DNA of 64,000 nt from Acholeplasma equirhinis (GCF_017052655.1 NZ_JAFIDC010000001.1:682001-746000); one strand, 5' to 3'. Shown: positions 8,849-17,415, counted from the first letter of the stretch. The notes: a model not told the origin generated them from the letters alone. Numbers and translations: made by a program.

Positions 8849-10099
8849 TTATTTAGCCATGTATTTTTCAATTTCATCAACTTCTTTAATGATTTCAGCT
8901 GATAAATTGATTGCTCCTGTTTCAGTTAAAACGATATTGTCTTCTATTCTGACACCAATACCTTCTTCTGCAACATAAAGTCCTGGTTCAACCGTAATGA
9001 CTTGACCAACTTTAAATGCGACTTGAGGATCTGTGACATCATGAACATCTAGACCAAGTGCATGTCCTAAGCTGTGGTAATAATATTTACCTAATTCACT
9101 GTCATCTTTAATTAAACCAATTTTTTTAGCTTCAAGTGCGAGTAATTCTTTCCCTTTTTGGTTGTATTCCATTTGTGTGATTCCCGCTTTGGCCCATGAA
9201 ATAATTGCTTTATTAACATTTAAAACAGCTTGATAGATTTCTCTTTGACGTTTTGTAAATTTACCATTGATTGGATATGTTCTTGTAATATCTGATGCAT
9301 AGTAATCTTTTCTTGCACCTAAATCAAGTAAGACAAGGTCACCTTTTTGAAGTGGCATGTTGTTGTGTTCATAGTGAAGAATCGTTGCATTCTTACCACC
9401 AGCTACAATTGAACCAAATGCTGGTTTACTGTGATTTCTATTTAGAATGTAGTTAAATTCTGCTTCAAGTTCATATTCAGTTTCAACTTTTTTAAGTGAA
9501 TCTAATAAATGACTATGTGCTTTTACTGATACAGCAATTGCACCTTTAATTGCTTCTAATTCATATTTGTCTTTTGAACCACGTAAATCTGTTAAGAAAC
9601 CATGTGAGTTAAGTAATTTCATGAATGGATATTTTTCCATAAATAATTTTGCTTGACGTTCACCCATTAATGGTTCATCGTCCATACTCATACGTTCCAT
9701 ATCAAAATAAACAGTCGTTAATGTACCAAAAATTGCACGACGTGTAGCTGAAAGTAATCCTGATAAAAATGTATTTAAAGTTTGAATGTCTTTAACATTT
9801 TCAACTGGAAGTTCAGCCATTTGAGCTGCTTTTTCAAAACTTAATGATTCGCCTACCCATAATGCTTCAACTGGGTCGATTGCTTTAATAAAAAGATAAG
9901 TGTCTGTTGTTTTTTGTGATTTAACCATCACTAAAACCGCGTTTTCTTGATCAATTCCTGATAAGTACCAAAAGTTTTTATTGACAGTAAATGTGTAATA
10001 AGCATCAGCAGATAAATGTGGTGCACGACCAGAATAGAATAGAGAAATACTTTGTGCTTCTACTTTATTAAAATAGTTTGTTCTTCTTTGTAATAACAT
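8849..10099 (-). CDS. pepP: Xaa-Pro aminopeptidase (M24B)
   Basis: Cleaves N-terminal residues preceding proline in the cytoplasm. At 416 residues it has the family's N-terminal creatinase-like domain (~1-170) and a C-terminal pita-bread catalytic domain. The dinuclear metal ligands are visible: Asp in LVLLDLGARKDYY, Asp in YASDITRTY, His in HSLGHALGLDVHD, Glu in VITVEPGLYV and Glu in GVRIEDNIV. It lies 11 bp after the phosphoglucomutase gene and shares its transcript, which ends at the terminator just downstream. Confidence 0.92.
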   Translation of the reverse strand: MLLQRRTNYFNKVEAQSISLFYSGRAPHLSADAYYTFTVNKNFWYLSGIDQENAVLVMVKSQKTTDTYLFIKAIDPVEALWVGESLSFEKAAQMAELPVENVKDIQTLNTFLSGLLSATRRAIFGTLTTVYFDMERMSMDDEPLMGERQAKLFMEKYPFMKLLNSHGFLTDLRGSKDKYELEAIKGAIAVSVKAHSHLLDSLKKVETEYELEAEFNYILNRNHSKPAFGSIVAGGKNATILHYEHNNMPLQKGDLVLLDLGARKDYYASDITRTYPINGKFTKRQREIYQAVLNVNKAIISWAKAGITQMEYNQKGKELLALEAKKIGLIKDDSELGKYYYHSLGHALGLDVHDVTDPQVAFKVGQVITVEPGLYVAEEGIGVRIEDNIVLTETGAINLSAEIIKEVDEIEKYMAK

Positions 10100-10110
10100 A
10101 TGTTTTCTCC

Positions 10111-11745
10111 TTAGATTTTTTCAATCACTTGGTTTACTTCAGATACCAATTGTTTAACCATTAATTCTGCTTTTTCTTTTGATTCACTTCGAATCGAGAA
10201 GTAGATTTTAAGTTTTGGTTCTGTACCAGATGGTCTAAAGATGATATATCCATCTTTATGTTGATATTTTAACACATCTGATGGTGGAAGTATGACATCA
10301 TGAGGATTAACATACCCATTTATGTAATCAATTGCATTTTCAACTTTAAATGAAGGGATATTTAAACCATTTTGTCTGAAGTAAGAAAGAATTGCTTGGA
10401 TACGTTTCGCACCTTCAATACCTTTTAATGAGATATTTTGTGTGTACTCAACATAGTATCCATATTTTTGATAAATTGATTCTAAATAATCAATTAAAGT
10501 TTGACCTTTAGATTTTAAGAAATTTGTAATTTCTGCTAACATGTAAACAGCTTGTACAGCATCTTTATCACGTACAAAATCTTTGATCAAACTACCATAT
10601 GATTCTTCACAACCAAATAAGTATTTAGCTTTACCAGAAATTTTTTCAGCTTGTTCACCAATGAACTTGAATCCAGTTAAGGTTTCACCTACTTTTTGGT
10701 TGAAGCTGTATGCGATTTGTTTAATCAAATCTGTTGTAACAACAGTTGTATACACAAAACCAAGTTCAGATTTTCTTTCACTTAATAAGTAATATAAAAC
10801 AAGTGAAGCTGTTTGGTTACCATTTAATAAATGGTAGTTACCATCATGTTTAACCGCAACACCAAGTCTATCCGCATCAGGGTCAGTTACAAAAACGACA
10901 TCTGCGTTTAATTTTTCTGCATATTGAAGTGAAAGTTCATATGCTGCTTTTTCTTCAGGATTTGAAGATTTTGTATGAGAAAATGCCGGGTCTGGTGTCA
11001 TTTGTTCCATGACTGGATAAACTTCATATGATTCTTCTCTTAATAATACTGGAACAAGTGAAGCACCAGTACCATGTAATGGTGAATACACAATTTTGAT
11101 TTGTTTTTCAATATCTTTAACTTTGATTTTTTTAACTTCTTTTAAATAAATTGCATCAAATGAACTATCGACATAGTGAATCAATTCACTATCCAGACTT
11201 TCAATTCCAAATGGTGAGAAAACAGTAGCAATTTTCTTCATCACTTGATCTGCTTCATCTGGATTTAACTGAGCACCAGTTTCGTTATATACTTTATAAC
11301 CATTGTACTCTTTTGGATTATGCGATGCTGTGAGCATAATACCAGCAGATGCTTTAAAGTATCTAACTGCAAATGATAACATTGGCGTTGGACGTAAGGC
11401 ATCAAAAAGAAACGATTTAATACCACATGCTGCAAGAACCATTGCTACTTCTTTTGCATATTCTTTTGAACCAAAGCGATTATCGTATGCAATCGCAACT
11501 CCATTCATCTTTTTTTCTTGGATTAAATATTTTGCAAGACCTAATGTTGCTTTACGAATAGTATATTTATTAATTCGATTAGGTCCTAAACCAAGTAAAC
11601 CTCTGATACCGCCTGTACCAAAAGAAATCTCTTGATAGAACGATTCTTCAATCTCTTTTGAATCCATTGATTTTAAGGTTTCTTTTTCGGATTCAGTTAA
11701 TGTTGGCTCATTTAACCATAATTGGTAGATATCTTGATAGCTCAT
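10111..11745 (-). CDS. pgcA: alpha-phosphoglucomutase / phosphomannomutase
   Basis: Interconverts glucose-1-phosphate and glucose-6-phosphate (or the mannose forms), feeding the UDP-glucose and glycolipid route that GalU continues. The 544-residue protein shows the active-site phosphoserine loop (TASHNPKEYNGYK), the metal-binding DPDADRLG, the sugar-specificity GCEESYG and the phosphate-binding RPSGTEPKLK. Length fits the Firmicute PgcA type. It is followed closely by pepP. Substrate preference, glucose against mannose, cannot be settled from sequence alone. Confidence 0.9.
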   Translation of the reverse strand: MSYQDIYQLWLNEPTLTESEKETLKSMDSKEIEESFYQEISFGTGGIRGLLGLGPNRINKYTIRKATLGLAKYLIQEKKMNGVAIAYDNRFGSKEYAKEVAMVLAACGIKSFLFDALRPTPMLSFAVRYFKASAGIMLTASHNPKEYNGYKVYNETGAQLNPDEADQVMKKIATVFSPFGIESLDSELIHYVDSSFDAIYLKEVKKIKVKDIEKQIKIVYSPLHGTGASLVPVLLREESYEVYPVMEQMTPDPAFSHTKSSNPEEKAAYELSLQYAEKLNADVVFVTDPDADRLGVAVKHDGNYHLLNGNQTASLVLYYLLSERKSELGFVYTTVVTTDLIKQIAYSFNQKVGETLTGFKFIGEQAEKISGKAKYLFGCEESYGSLIKDFVRDKDAVQAVYMLAEITNFLKSKGQTLIDYLESIYQKYGYYVEYTQNISLKGIEGAKRIQAILSYFRQNGLNIPSFKVENAIDYINGYVNPHDVILPPSDVLKYQHKDGYIIFRPSGTEPKLKIYFSIRSESKEKAELMVKQLVSEVNQVIEKI

Positions 11746-11771
11746 TTAATCACCTCACGGAAGAATTTTTT

Positions 11772-11796
11772 AAAAAATAACCAATAATGGTTATTT
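11772..11796 (-). terminator. intrinsic terminator overlapping the coaX 3' end
   Basis: Stem AATAACCA/TGGTTATT with a 4-nt loop and a T-rich run on the minus strand. It includes the coaX stop codon. Confidence 0.75.
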
Positions 11797-12531
11797 ATTT
11801 TTGAGATAAATATTTAGTAATCCTTTTAAAACTAATCTAGAATCACGTTCTAAATCGAGTCTAATATGCTCTTTTAAAAGTCTAGAAAGACCACCAGTTA
11901 AAATAATTCTAAATGGTTCTTTAACTTCTTCTCGAATGCGTTCAACCATACCTTCAATCATCGTCGCTGTTCCATAAATGACACCTGATTGAATACAAGA
12001 AATTGTATTTGTACCTAAAACTTTATTTGGTGCTTTTATTTCAACCTCATGTAAAAGTGCAGTATTCCCATCTAAAGACTTAATTTGAATACCAATACCC
12101 GGTGCAATAACAACACCATGCATCGTTTTATTCTTTACATAGATAAATTTATTTGCAGTACCTAAATCAATAATTAATGTTGGATCATTTGTTTCAATCC
12201 CTGCAGCATCTGCAATTAAATCTGCCCCAACTTCTCTTGGATTATCCGTTTTAATTAAAACACCGGTTTTTGTTCCAGGTTGGATAATTACAGGTTGCAA
12301 GTTAAAATACTTCTCAGCAATTTTAACGAGTGAGATCGTAACTTGTGGTACAACTGATCCAATCGCAATACCAGTAACTTTGATATTTTCAATGAATGGT
12401 TTAATACGAATATAATATTCATCTGGTGTTTGATTAACATCAGTCACCATTCTAAATGTTGATAGAATTGTTGAACCATCAGAAATTCCAATATATAAAT
12501 TTGTATTACCTACATCAAATAGTAAAATCAT
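11791..12531 (-). CDS. coaX: type III pantothenate kinase
   Basis: Phosphorylates pantothenate, the first step of coenzyme A synthesis. The 246-residue protein shows the ASKHA-fold phosphate loop LLFDVGNTN at the start, GADLIADAAG, DLGTANKF and VIAPGIGIQ, as in CoaX. GAGGT precedes the ATG. It follows the MBL-fold gene by 15 bp and ends in its own terminator. The family needs a monovalent cation and is not inhibited by CoA (family knowledge). Confidence 0.92.
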   Translation of the reverse strand: MILLFDVGNTNLYIGISDGSTILSTFRMVTDVNQTPDEYYIRIKPFIENIKVTGIAIGSVVPQVTISLVKIAEKYFNLQPVIIQPGTKTGVLIKTDNPREVGADLIADAAGIETNDPTLIIDLGTANKFIYVKNKTMHGVVIAPGIGIQIKSLDGNTALLHEVEIKAPNKVLGTNTISCIQSGVIYGTATMIEGMVERIREEVKEPFRIILTGGLSRLLKEHIRLDLERDSRLVLKGLLNIYLKNK

Positions 12532-12546
12532 ATGAATTACCTCAAC

Positions 12547-13167
12547 TTATATTTTACCTTGTTTTTTCCATTTTATATAAAATGGATTGTTTTTTCGTTC
12601 ATTTCGAAGTGTTGTTGCATCATCATGCCCTGGATAAACTTTTATATCCGCAGGTAATTCATCGATGAGTTTTAATATACTTCTTTTTAAATCATAAATA
12701 TTTCCACTGTATAAATCATGACGACCAACATCATTTTTAAACAATGTATCACCTGTAAATAAATATTGGTCAAATAGAAATGAAACAGAACCCTTTGTAT
12801 GTCCAGGAGTTGAAATGACTTTAACTAGTTTATCAGATAGCATGATTTGATCACCATCTTTAATTAAATTTAGTTTCATATCTTTTCTTTTATATAATCT
12901 TTTACCTTCATGATAACCATTATTTTTATCATCAAATAAAAGAGCTGCATCATCTTGATGAATATATATTGGACAATCAAAACTATTCAATAAATGCACA
13001 TGATCATTATGTGCATGCGTTACTAAGATACCATCTAACATTTGGTCACCCAATTTTTCTAAAATTGAATCTAGACTATGTGATGGGTCTATTAAGAGGC
13101 AATGACCAAATCGACAAATTAAAAATGAATGGGAAAGTTCATCGTTACCTTTAAATTGATATAGCAT
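12547..13167 (-). CDS. MBL-fold metal-dependent hydrolase (glyoxalase II-like)
   Basis: A 206-residue metallo-beta-lactamase-fold enzyme. Metal ligands are plain: THAHNDHVH, the His of STPGHTKGS, the Asp of FTGDTLF and the His of YPGHDDATT. The architecture is that of hydroxyacylglutathione hydrolase-like proteins, but Mollicutes usually lack glutathione, so the thioester substrate is uncertain. It lies between rpmG and coaX in a leftward run and is probably cotranscribed with coaX. Confidence 0.88.
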   Translation of the reverse strand: MLYQFKGNDELSHSFLICRFGHCLLIDPSHSLDSILEKLGDQMLDGILVTHAHNDHVHLLNSFDCPIYIHQDDAALLFDDKNNGYHEGKRLYKRKDMKLNLIKDGDQIMLSDKLVKVISTPGHTKGSVSFLFDQYLFTGDTLFKNDVGRHDLYSGNIYDLKRSILKLIDELPADIKVYPGHDDATTLRNERKNNPFYIKWKKQGKI

Positions 13168-13173
13168 ATAAAT

Positions 13174-13200
13174 AGAAAAAAAACTATGCTATGATAGTTT
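13174..13200 (-). terminator. intrinsic terminator after rpmG
   Basis: Stem AAACTAT/ATAGTTT with a 6-nt loop, followed on the minus strand by a short T run; it touches the rpmG stop codon. Confidence 0.65.
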
Positions 13201-13348
13201 ATTTCTTTTCTTTATGAAGTGTATATGTTCTTGAATGTGGACAATACTTTTTCATTTCTAAACGATCAGGTGTTGTCTTTTTATTTTTTGTTGTGTAATA
13301 GTTTTCGTTACCACATTCAGTACAAACTAATTTTACTAATTCGCGCAT
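13199..13348 (-). CDS. rpmG: 50S ribosomal protein L33
   Basis: A 49-residue protein beginning [20 protein letters not shown] and ending YTLHKEKK, clearly L33. It has three of the four zinc-ribbon cysteines (C9, C12, C36) and lacks the fourth (CPHS), resembling the L33 forms with an incomplete site rather than the CxxC...CxxC form. A GGAGGG ribosome site precedes the ATG at 13346-13348. A terminator directly follows, so it may be a single-gene unit. Confidence 0.93.
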   Translation of the reverse strand: MRELVKLVCTECGNENYYTTKNKKTTPDRLEMKKYCPHSRTYTLHKEKK

Positions 13349-13413
13349 GAATCTTCCCTCCAAACTTGCATATTAAGTATAACAAATAAAGTATTTATTT
13401 TCAACCTAAAAAA

Positions 13414-14955
13414 CTATGTATTTGATAAATGAATTTCATAATCACATACTTCCTCATAAAAACTCTTCTCATGAGAGACTAAAATGAGTGTACCTTGGTA
13501 TGCGATTAGTGCATCTTTGAGTGCTTCTTTTGCTGCTTTATCTAAATGGTTAGTTGGTTCATCTAAAATTAAGACATTAGATTTTTCATCTCTTGTTAAT
13601 GCAAACTTAACCTTAGTTTTTTCTCCACCAGATAAAGTTTTAAGTGGACGATTGGCCATTTCAAAGTCAATTCCAAAACTTGCTAGAACACTCATCGTTT
13701 GTTTTCGATCAAACTCTGGGTTTTCATTATGTACAAGTTCAAAAGGAGTTTTTTCATCTTCTAATCTGATTTCTTGTTCATAATAAAGTATCTTGGCTGT
13801 ATCAATCCAAGTGAATTCACCTTCAAGTGGTTGAAGTTGACCAACAATCGTTTTAATGAATGTTGATTTACCAATACCATTTTTACCAGTGATTGCTACT
13901 TTATCACCTTTAACAATTTTAAAATCTAAAGGTTCAACCAAAACATGTTGATAACCTATTCCAAGATCCTTAACTTTTAAGACATCACGACCTGTTGGTG
14001 CAGCCATTTTAAAGTTGATATGAATTTTCTTATCTGTTTTAGGTTTAGAAATTCTTTCAATCTTCTCTAACATCTTACGGCGAGATTTCGCCATATTCGT
14101 AGTTGAAGCTCTTACGATATTCTTTTTAATAAAGTCTTCAGTTTTAGCAATGAATTTTTGTTGATTTTCAAAGGCCTTAGCTTGCTGTTCAAATCGAAGT
14201 GTTCTTTCTTGTAAGTAAAAGTCAAAATTGCCTTTATATCTTGTGATTTGAGCACCTTCAACCGCAAATACAGTTTTAGCAATACTTCTTAAAAAATATT
14301 CATCATGTGATACGACTATAAAAGTCTTAGGAGTTTTATTTAAAAAGTTAATTAACCAATCGATATGTTTAATATCTAAAAAGTTTGTTGGTTCATCAAG
14401 TAATAATATGTCAACTTCTTTTAATAAGAGTTTTCCTAAGATTAATTTTGCACGCATACCACCTGACAAAGTATTGATTTTTGAATCCAATAGTGAGGTG
14501 TCTAAACCAAGACCATTCATCACGTTCGAAATGGTTGAAGAAATCGCATAAAAATTATCTTTCTCTAACTCTTCTTCTAACGCGTGCGCGCGTTTCAATA
14601 TTCTATCGTATTCTGACTCTGGTGCAGATGAGATAGATTCATATAATTCTTGTATCCTATTCTCCTTCTCAAATAGAGGTAAAAAGACATCGTATAGATA
14701 TGATTTAACATCTTTGTTCGGATCGATTTCTGCATATTGATCTAAGTAGCCTACTTTTTTATAGTTAACCCATTCAATCGTTCCTTTGTCTGGTGATAAG
14801 CTTTTATTCAATAGTTTTAATAATGTAGATTTACCAGCACCATTTGGTCCAACTAAAACTGCATGTTCACCTTCAAAAAGACGCATCACTGCGTCTTGAT
14901 AGAGATTTTCCCCTGCATATGAAAATGTCAAATTGCTAACTTCTAATAAACTCAT
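13414..14955 (-). CDS. ABC-F family ribosome-associated ATPase
   Basis: A 513-residue protein with two ABC domains and no membrane segment: first Walker A GPNGAGKST, signature LSGGMRAKL and LLLDEPTNFLD; second Walker A GKNGIGKST, signature LSGGEKTKV and LILDEPTNHLD. A ~80-residue charged linker between them (with KSRRKMLEKIERI) is the ribosomal P-site interaction motif of ABC-F factors. Such proteins relieve stalled ribosomes or protect against antibiotics; which applies here is not decidable. Its ATG overlaps the stop of the upstream anchored protein. Confidence 0.9.
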   Translation of the reverse strand: MSLLEVSNLTFSYAGENLYQDAVMRLFEGEHAVLVGPNGAGKSTLLKLLNKSLSPDKGTIEWVNYKKVGYLDQYAEIDPNKDVKSYLYDVFLPLFEKENRIQELYESISSAPESEYDRILKRAHALEEELEKDNFYAISSTISNVMNGLGLDTSLLDSKINTLSGGMRAKLILGKLLLKEVDILLLDEPTNFLDIKHIDWLINFLNKTPKTFIVVSHDEYFLRSIAKTVFAVEGAQITRYKGNFDFYLQERTLRFEQQAKAFENQQKFIAKTEDFIKKNIVRASTTNMAKSRRKMLEKIERISKPKTDKKIHINFKMAAPTGRDVLKVKDLGIGYQHVLVEPLDFKIVKGDKVAITGKNGIGKSTFIKTIVGQLQPLEGEFTWIDTAKILYYEQEIRLEDEKTPFELVHNENPEFDRKQTMSVLASFGIDFEMANRPLKTLSGGEKTKVKFALTRDEKSNVLILDEPTNHLDKAAKEALKDALIAYQGTLILVSHEKSFYEEVCDYEIHLSNT

Positions 14956-15425
14956 TTTAAACCTTCTTTTAATACCTCATCCAGTTCATGAGCACCAATA
15001 ATTGTCATATCCCAAACCTTTTCAGAAGGTTTAGTAAATCTAATTTCATTTTCATCGTATTGATACATATATGGACCAGTACTTGGATAGATTATAACTA
15101 ATTTTTTGCCTGGTAACTTTGAGAAAACTGTTTGATCAGTAAATTGTGTCTTACTACCAAATCTTTTTTCCCAAATTGTTTTTGAATTAAATTTAAATTT
15201 AACACCATCTTTTACCTTTAAGATCATAAGGTAATAAGATTGTCCTTTATATTCATATTTAGTAAATTGACCTTCATCTCTCAATTTGCCATATTTCTCT
15301 AAAGTTTCATTAATAAATTGTTTCTGTTTTGAATCCTTTTCAATACTTTTATTCACGATTGAATATGAGAAATATCCAATAAATATAAGTATTATTGTAA
15401 ATATCACTAGTATAATTGTGTCCAT
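14952..15425 (-). CDS. membrane-anchored small protein, function unknown
   Basis: A 157-residue protein with one N-terminal helix (IILVIFTIILIFIGYFSYSIV) and a soluble basic domain. No motif is recognised. It is tightly coupled on both sides: its ATG shares a base with the Nudix stop (TAATG) and its stop overlaps the ABC-F start by 4 bp, making a three-gene unit. The linkage is the only clue to function. Confidence 0.7.
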   Translation of the reverse strand: MDTIILVIFTIILIFIGYFSYSIVNKSIEKDSKQKQFINETLEKYGKLRDEGQFTKYEYKGQSYYLMILKVKDGVKFKFNSKTIWEKRFGSKTQFTDQTVFSKLPGKKLVIIYPSTGPYMYQYDENEIRFTKPSEKVWDMTIIGAHELDEVLKEGLK

Positions 15426-15907
15426 TAAATTTTTTCAACCTCTACTTTTATTAAATCATTGCCTTTGAATATGCAATGGTAGTGGTATTTTTGATCATCA
15501 TATAATACATTATTTAGGAAGTAAGGAATATTATAAGATACACCTAAGTTTCTTTTATCAAGTAACCACTCTGGTTGTTTCCAATCAAGTATACCTTCAT
15601 CAGTAGGTTTAGGCGTATCGAAATTAAAATCATCTGGTAATTCAACAAAAAATAAGTGTAATCCGTTTGAGAAAGCTTTGAAATCATCATTCCAAGTGAC
15701 TATACCTTTATCTTTTACCATAGACTTTGTAACAATAATTCCAGTTTCTTCGATGACTTCTCTTACAATACAGTCAAGTGGATTTTCATCTGCAGAACGT
15801 TTACCGCCTACACCATTCCACATACCCATCCAAGGATCTTTAACGCGATTCATCATTAAGATCTCTTTTCCTCTTTTAATAAATGCTAATGTATATAAAT
15901 ATGACAT
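15425..15907 (-). CDS. Nudix hydrolase (MutT-like)
   Basis: A 160-residue protein with a complete Nudix box, G-x5-E-x7-REVIEETGI, at residues ~36-58 after the GVGGKR segment. These enzymes hydrolyse nucleoside diphosphates linked to another moiety; an 8-oxo-dGTP role is plausible but unproven. First gene of the unit with the anchored protein and the ABC-F factor. The upstream region is the structured noncoding stretch at 15949-16186. Confidence 0.88.
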   Translation of the reverse strand: MSYLYTLAFIKRGKEILMMNRVKDPWMGMWNGVGGKRSADENPLDCIVREVIEETGIIVTKSMVKDKGIVTWNDDFKAFSNGLHLFFVELPDDFNFDTPKPTDEGILDWKQPEWLLDKRNLGVSYNIPYFLNNVLYDDQKYHYHCIFKGNDLIKVEVEKI

Positions 15908-15950
15908 ATGAATACCTTCTTACCCAAAACATTATAACATTATATAAAAG

Positions 15951-16032
15951 AAAATAGAGTTTTATCTACTACTAAAGATGTAAAATGCGCTAATTTTTAC
16001 AAATTTAGATAACAACCATAAAACTCTATTTT
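15951..16032. repeat. 15-bp perfect inverted repeat with 52-nt loop
   Basis: Left arm 15951-15965 (AAAATAGAGTTTTAT) and right arm 16018-16032 are exact reverse complements. It lies in the 319-bp gene-free stretch between the Nudix gene and the small peptide gene. It has no clean T-run on either strand, so a simple terminator is not the obvious reading. Confidence 0.7.
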
Positions 16033-16087
16033 TCTAAAGTAACCTCAAAAGTATTGGATTAGGGAGAATACACAATACATGAGGTAT

Positions 16088-16112
16088 GTCTTGAAGGGGA
16101 GAGCTTCAAGAC
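16088..16112. repeat. 9-bp hairpin GTCTTGAAG-loop-CTTCAAGAC
   Basis: Perfect stem with the 7-nt loop GGGAGAG on the plus strand. No T-run follows, so it is not an intrinsic terminator. It is part of the structured stretch between the Nudix and peptide genes. Confidence 0.65.
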
Positions 16113-16146
16113 GAGATTAAATTATTTGATACTTAACTTGATAGTG

Positions 16147-16186
16147 ATCGCTTTTCGCGGGTTAAAAAGAACCCGTTTAAAACGAT
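16147..16186. repeat. two-part hairpin downstream of the peptide gene
   Basis: Inner stem CGGGTT/AACCCG (16158-16175) and outer stem ATCG-TTTT/AAAACGAT with one bulged base form one long hairpin. It would lie in the 3' untranslated part of the leftward peptide transcript. No clear T-run follows on the minus strand. Confidence 0.6.
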
Positions 16187-16226
16187 TTCAAATTACAAAA
16201 TTAGGTGGTATAATAAAACCAGCGAA

Positions 16227-16397
16227 TTATGGGTTTACTGGTCCAGCAGGCGGAACCATATCAGGATCTAAAAAATCCTTAAAGTCAACTGTAGTAGCTT
16301 CACCTTTTTCAGCGAAACTCTTAGCAGTTTGATAAGTTCCTGATACTAGGAAAGCTGCCATTACGATTAATACTACGATAGAAAATAATTTTTTCAT
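16227..16397 (-). CDS. small secreted peptide precursor, candidate pheromone of the adjacent regulator
   Basis: A 56-residue gene too short for routine calling. It has a typical export signal (MKKLFSIVVLIVMAAFLVSG) with a possible signal-peptidase site after AKSFA, leaving ~27 residues that end DPDMVPPAGPVNP. GAGGTGA precedes the ATG at 16395-16397. It is transcribed divergently from the HTH-TPR regulator at 16483, with a perfect 16-bp palindrome between them beside the presumed -35. Size, export signal, short polar tail and pairing are those of PapR/NprX/Phr-type signal precursors. The longer frame on the other strand (16126-16332) is antisense to it and lacks support. That it is a pheromone is inference. 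Confidence 0.72.
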   Translation of the reverse strand: MKKLFSIVVLIVMAAFLVSGTYQTAKSFAEKGEATTVDFKDFLDPDMVPPAGPVNP

Positions 16398-16418
16398 CTT
16401 CAATCACCTCATGCCTAT

Positions 16419-16447
16419 ATTTTACAAAATAATCAAAAGAATGCACA
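16419..16447 (-). promoter_or_regulatory. probable promoter of the peptide gene, weak -35
   Basis: Minus strand TAAAAT (16419-16424) is a fair -10. The -35 position 17 bp upstream (16442-16447) is TGTGCA, far from consensus, and abuts the palindrome, as expected for an activator-dependent promoter. Confidence 0.45.
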
Positions 16448-16462
16448 CGACATATATGTCGT
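16447..16462. promoter_or_regulatory. 16-bp perfect palindrome, candidate operator
   Basis: ACGACATATATGTCGT is its own reverse complement. It lies between the divergent peptide and regulator genes, about 20 bp upstream of the regulator start codon. PlcR boxes are also 16-bp palindromes with an AT-rich centre, though of different sequence. Confidence 0.65.
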
Positions 16463-16482
16463 ATGATGAAAGGAGCTTCGAA

Positions 16483-17415
16483 ATGCTAGTTGACACATCC
16501 AGAGAACTCGCTTTGTTCCTCGAAAAAATGCGCTTTTTACGTGGGATTTCACAAGAAGAATTTACCGAAGGTATCATTTCGAATCGACAATATCAACGAT
16601 ACGTTCGTGGTGAATCACCAATGCCATACCACTTGATTGATTTATTCGCTGAACGATTAAATGTCAGAAAAGAACAATTGCTTTTAGAGTTTGATAACCA
16701 TACTCTAAAAGAGACTATGAATATTATCAACTATTTCCAAGCGGTATCAAATCGTGATATGGATCAAATTAACCACTATAAATCCCTGATTGATCCAGAA
16801 TATATCATTGAACCAGATAACCGTAAAACCTATCAACTTACAAAACTAAATGAGGATTATATTTTAAATAAAATATCACAAGAGCAATATAAACTGGGTT
16901 TACTTAAACTAATTGAATATCCAAAGATATTATCTCAAACTGCCATGTCATATTTTGAAGTTAATGTCCTTTCAAAATTAATTGATTTCGTAAGTACCGA
17001 TGAACAAAACTTGATTGCACAAAAGATCGGTAATTATCTTGAAAATCCTGATTTAATTTGGTCTGGAAATCAGATTGTTACATTTAATGTCCTAATCTTT
17101 AGATTAGCTAGATATTATGGTATTAAAGAAGATTACAAAAGTGTTATTACTTATAGTAATCTTGGCATCAAAATGAATACCCGCTCTAAATCACTTAATA
17201 ATCTCGATTATTACTTCTACTTCTTGGCACTTTCATATTTCAGATTAAATGACCAAGATAAATTCAAAGAAAATTTATATAAATGTTACGGTGCATTAAT
17301 CGCTAATAATAATCAATCTAGAATGCAATTTTTTACTCAAGTTATTGAAAAAGATTTTAAAATTAACTATAAAGAATTTATTATCTCTTATCTAAAAGAT
17401 AAGCCTGGTCTTTAA
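16483..17415 (+). CDS. HTH-TPR transcriptional regulator of RRNPP (PlcR/Rgg) type
   Basis: A 310-residue protein: an XRE-type helix-turn-helix at residues ~8-65 (LRGISQEEFTEGIISNRQYQRYVRGES, then AERLNVRKEQLL), followed by ~240 helical residues with TPR-like periodicity and a clear repeat near YYFYFLALSYFRLNDQDKFKENL. Length and domain order match Rgg, PlcR and PrgX, whose C-terminal repeats bind short re-imported peptides and switch DNA binding. The ATG at 16483 is chosen for its AAAGGAG site; an in-frame ATG at 16411 has none. It is divergent from the secreted-peptide gene and ends in a strong terminator. Family membership is well supported by architecture; ligand and targets are inferred. 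Confidence 0.82.
   Translation: MLVDTSRELALFLEKMRFLRGISQEEFTEGIISNRQYQRYVRGESPMPYHLIDLFAERLNVRKEQLLLEFDNHTLKETMNIINYFQAVSNRDMDQINHYKSLIDPEYIIEPDNRKTYQLTKLNEDYILNKISQEQYKLGLLKLIEYPKILSQTAMSYFEVNVLSKLIDFVSTDEQNLIAQKIGNYLENPDLIWSGNQIVTFNVLIFRLARYYGIKEDYKSVITYSNLGIKMNTRSKSLNNLDYYFYFLALSYFRLNDQDKFKENLYKCYGALIANNNQSRMQFFTQVIEKDFKINYKEFIISYLKDKPGL

Noticed and set aside
16126-16332. 68-codon rightward frame
   Set aside because: It is antisense to the 56-codon secreted peptide gene, lacks a ribosome site and a sensible protein sequence, whereas the opposite strand has a signal peptide and GAGGTGA.
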